A stretch of 64,000 nucleotides of DNA from contig JAZLBP010000013.1 of NCBI GenBank assembly GCA_045613745.1, forward strand, positions 155,546-219,545. Direction: 5' to 3'. Below the pieces are notes generated by a model. The model searched no databases. It was not told where the DNA came from and saw only the letters and a list, made by a program, of their open reading frames with translations. A program made the translations under genes and the position numbers. Position 1 is the stretch's first letter. Each line of letters opens with the position of its first letter. This document shows, piece after piece, positions 62,102 through 64,000 of this stretch. Source of the DNA: UBA940 sp045613745. Its GTDB lineage: Bacteria; Bacteroidota; Bacteroidia; Bacteroidales; Rikenellaceae.

Positions 62102-63592
62102 TTATATCATCTTTTTTAGTTCAACCAATGCGTTGTGGATTTCAGTTTCAAGGGTGGTGATGCGCTCCATAATCACTTCGGGGGCATCATACTCAACTGC
62201 TTCACGCTCCACCTCCTTGTATTTGTTCATCGAGAGGTCATAACCCTTCTCTCGAATTTCCTCCACAGGTACAAGGAATGACTGTTCCTTACGGGTACGG
62301 TCAGCCTCTCCCTCAAGGTTATGGAAACGAGCAACAACATCAGGTATATCATTTTCTGCTACCTCGTTGCGCTTTTGGTCGAGGGAGTAACCATCAGCCT
62401 TCATATCGTAGAACCACACCTTATCAGTACCGCCTGCATTGGTCTTGGTGAAGATAAGAATTGCTGTACTCACACCCGAATATGGTTGGAATACTCCCGA
62501 CGGCATAGAGATAACTGCCTCCAAACGATGGTTGTCAATCAACTCCTTACGGATAGACTTGTGACCTGTGCTATTACCAAACAACACTCCATCAGGAACA
62601 ATGCTTGCACATCTACCACCCGTCTGCAACATTCTTACAAAGAGAGCAAGGAACAACAACTCTGTTTTCTTGGTCTTGGTGATAGCAAGCAGGGATTTGC
62701 TCACAGCCTCATTGTCCAAACTACCTGTAAATGGTGGGTTAGCAAGACAAAGAGTGTATTTGTTCTCATCGGTGTTGTCAGTTGAAAGGCTATCACGATA
62801 GGCAATATCAGGGTTATCCACACCGTGCAACATAAGGTTCATAGCTCCAATACGCAACATAGTTGCATCTGTATCAAAACCGTGCAACATACCACTCTTG
62901 TAGTGCTCTGAGTGCTCCTTCTTCAAAAGTTCACTCTTATAGTGCTGCTGAATATACTTGGCAGACTCCACAATGAAACCCGCTGAACCCATAGCAGGGT
63001 CGCAAATCGTGTCCTTCAAGGTGGGTTGCATCAATTCAACCATCATACGGATAATGTGGCGTGGGGTACGGAACTGACCATTATTACCTGATGCAGCCAT
63101 CTTACCCAACACATACTCATAGACATCACCCATAGTGTCTCGGTTGTTCATATCAAGGGCATTGATACCCTCCACAATCTTGGTCAGGGTGCGTGGTGAC
63201 TGAATTAGGAAGGTGGCATTTGCCATAAAACGACTATATGCGCTCTCCTTGCCCTCACCAAGAGTCTTGATAAAGACAAACACATCCTTGCTGATGGTGC
63301 GGTACATTGCTTCTGCTTCCAAGTTGCGGAACACACTCCAACGAAGCTGCTCATAAGGAACATCTTTGTTAGTCTCAGGATTGTGCCACACACCCTCCTT
63401 GAAAGTTGGGTCTTTCAGTGCAGTTCCCCAAGCATTGGCATTTGCTTCTTTAGTACGCTGAGCGTCATCCAGCATCTTCATAAAGAAGAGATAGGTCATC
63501 TGCTCCAAGATGGTGATGGAATTGGTAATACCTCCCGTCCAAAAGGTATCCCAAATGCTATCTATACGGTTTTTAATCTCGCCTGTAATCAT
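62102..63592 (-). CDS. hsdM: Type I R-M methylase subunit
   Basis: A 496-residue N6-adenine DNA methyltransferase. An N-terminal HsdM helical domain (about 1-150) is followed by SAM-binding DPAMGSAGF near residue 198 and catalytic CLANPPFTG near 283 (NPPF). Length and motifs are normal, so it should modify adenines with HsdS. It starts 1 base after the stop of the XRE regulator gene and ends 4 bases before fic. Confidence 0.97.
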   Translation of the reverse strand: MITGEIKNRIDSIWDTFWTGGITNSITILEQMTYLFFMKMLDDAQRTKEANANAWGTALKDPTFKEGVWHNPETNKDVPYEQLRWSVFRNLEAEAMYRTISKDVFVFIKTLGEGKESAYSRFMANATFLIQSPRTLTKIVEGINALDMNNRDTMGDVYEYVLGKMAASGNNGQFRTPRHIIRMMVELMQPTLKDTICDPAMGSAGFIVESAKYIQQHYKSELLKKEHSEHYKSGMLHGFDTDATMLRIGAMNLMLHGVDNPDIAYRDSLSTDNTDENKYTLCLANPPFTGSLDNEAVSKSLLAITKTKKTELLFLALFVRMLQTGGRCASIVPDGVLFGNSTGHKSIRKELIDNHRLEAVISMPSGVFQPYSGVSTAILIFTKTNAGGTDKVWFYDMKADGYSLDQKRNEVAENDIPDVVARFHNLEGEADRTRKEQSFLVPVEEIREKGYDLSMNKYKEVEREAVEYDAPEVIMERITTLETEIHNALVELKKMI

Positions 63593-63593
63593 C

Positions 63594-63917
63594 TTACTCC
63601 TGTTTTAGTAGTTCATCCAACTCTGCTCTATTGTTGAAAATGTGGGGTGTGTTGTTGATATAGATGCACCCGTGCACATCACGCTGCTCAACCTCCTCAT
63701 TTTGGTAGTTTCCATATAACAAAAATTGGATAGTGGTGTTGAGCACCGTTGCAGCCTTAGTTAGCAATAGTGCGTTCTTAGTCGCAATAAGTTTATTGAT
63801 GTTCTGAGGCAGTACACCCATCTCCTTTGCAAATTGTGCTTTGTTCATATTAGCAGCAGCAAGAATCTCGGCAGCGTGCTCCTCAAAGTAGGTCTTTTCA
63901 AGGTCTAATCCACTCAT
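63594..63917 (-). CDS. XRE-type helix-turn-helix regulator of the R-M locus
   Basis: A 107-residue protein with a helix-turn-helix (about residues 24-55, NMNKAQFAKEMGVLPQNINKLI). The C-terminal part carries a short beta-rich stretch (GCIYINNTPHIFNNRAELDEL). It begins the minus-strand operon and is separated from hsdM by 1 base. Such proteins commonly act as control regulators of restriction systems, preventing restriction before methylation after transfer. That role is inferred from position. Confidence 0.85.
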   Translation of the reverse strand: MSGLDLEKTYFEEHAAEILAAANMNKAQFAKEMGVLPQNINKLIATKNALLLTKAATVLNTTIQFLLYGNYQNEEVEQRDVHGCIYINNTPHIFNNRAELDELLKQE

Positions 63918-63961
63918 ATTAGTATAATTTTCAGTAAAAATACAAAAGAATTATCAAACAA

Positions 63962-63969
63962 CAAATATA
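63962..63969 (-). promoter_or_regulatory. Candidate -7 box of the R-M operon
   Basis: TATATTTG on the minus strand (63969-63962) matches TAnnTTTG, with a leader of about 40 bases before the XRE gene. No clear -33 box is visible before the window edge. Confidence 0.4.
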
Positions 63970-64000
63970 AAAGATAAAAATAATCACTTTTTATTGCAAA

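Larger units (their letters stand above)
50083..64000. mobile_element. AT-rich genomic island after tRNA-Glu (right end not in window)
   Basis: From the tRNA 3' end onward the composition shifts to AT-rich and codon use changes (many AAA, ATT, TTA). The contents are accessory: DUF3853-type protein, rolling-circle-type Rep, then a type I R-M locus with extra genes. The left boundary is the tRNA; the right boundary and an integrase are not seen. It may be two adjacent insertions, a small replicon (50091 to about 52130) and a defence locus (52303 onward). Confidence 0.65.

Overview
The window looks like the chromosome of a gut-type member of the order Bacteroidales. The core is about half GC. 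Several start sites carry the Bacteroidetes promoter pattern (TTTG, 19-20 bases, TAnnTTTG). The gene set fits too: BACON-domain lipoproteins, S46 dipeptidyl-peptidase, SIMPL and PepSY-like secreted proteins, and LpxB. I cannot fix the genus; a Rikenellaceae/Alistipes-like organism is a guess.

Layout. 1-3000 (minus strand): nucleoside phosphorylase, sliding clamp (dnaN), a DEDDh exonuclease and the first codons of a secreted protein. 3089-5849 (plus): phosphohexomutase and M20 dipeptidase, closed by a terminator. 5966-26288 (minus): the most striking part, six consecutive genes for very large secreted lipoproteins. Each has BACON repeats, an F5/8-type sugar-binding domain and an M60-like (mucin O-glycopeptidase) zinc protease domain with an intact HExGH...E site. 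A candidate promoter lies just before the first gene. Hairpins lie in most of the gaps, and a 125-base inverted repeat closes the array. 26349-29079 (minus): gyrB and ftsE. 29322-30392: a serine beta-lactamase-fold lipoprotein. 30402-33717 (minus): rRNA/tRNA modification enzymes, cytidine deaminase and a SIMPL protein. 33879-40609 (plus): a compact run of metallo-hydrolase, FkbM methyltransferase, trmD, lpxB, FAH-family protein, maf and an S46 peptidase with DPP11-type specificity. 41195-42933: DUF177-rpmF-plsX, then tRNA-Arg(CCU). 43150-49857: PepSY-like protein, radA, an ABC-F ATPase, a biotin-dependent carboxyltransferase and a lipocalin.

From tRNA-Glu(CUC) at 50011-50082 onward the base composition becomes clearly AT-rich and the genes are accessory. 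First comes a small element with a DUF3853-type helix-turn-helix protein and a rolling-circle-type replication protein, but no integrase. Then a minus-strand type I restriction-modification locus runs to the window end: XRE regulator, hsdM, Fic protein, membrane/coiled-coil protein, hsdS, nuclease-like protein, RloA-type ATPase, RloB-type TOPRIM protein, hsdR. A 112-base array of three palindromic 41-base repeats sits between fic and the membrane protein gene. This looks like a composite defence locus with anti-phage modules placed between the R-M subunit genes.

The M60 array would cut O-glycosylated proteins such as mucins at the cell surface; the S46 and M20 peptidases could then handle peptides. 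That link is inferred from families only.
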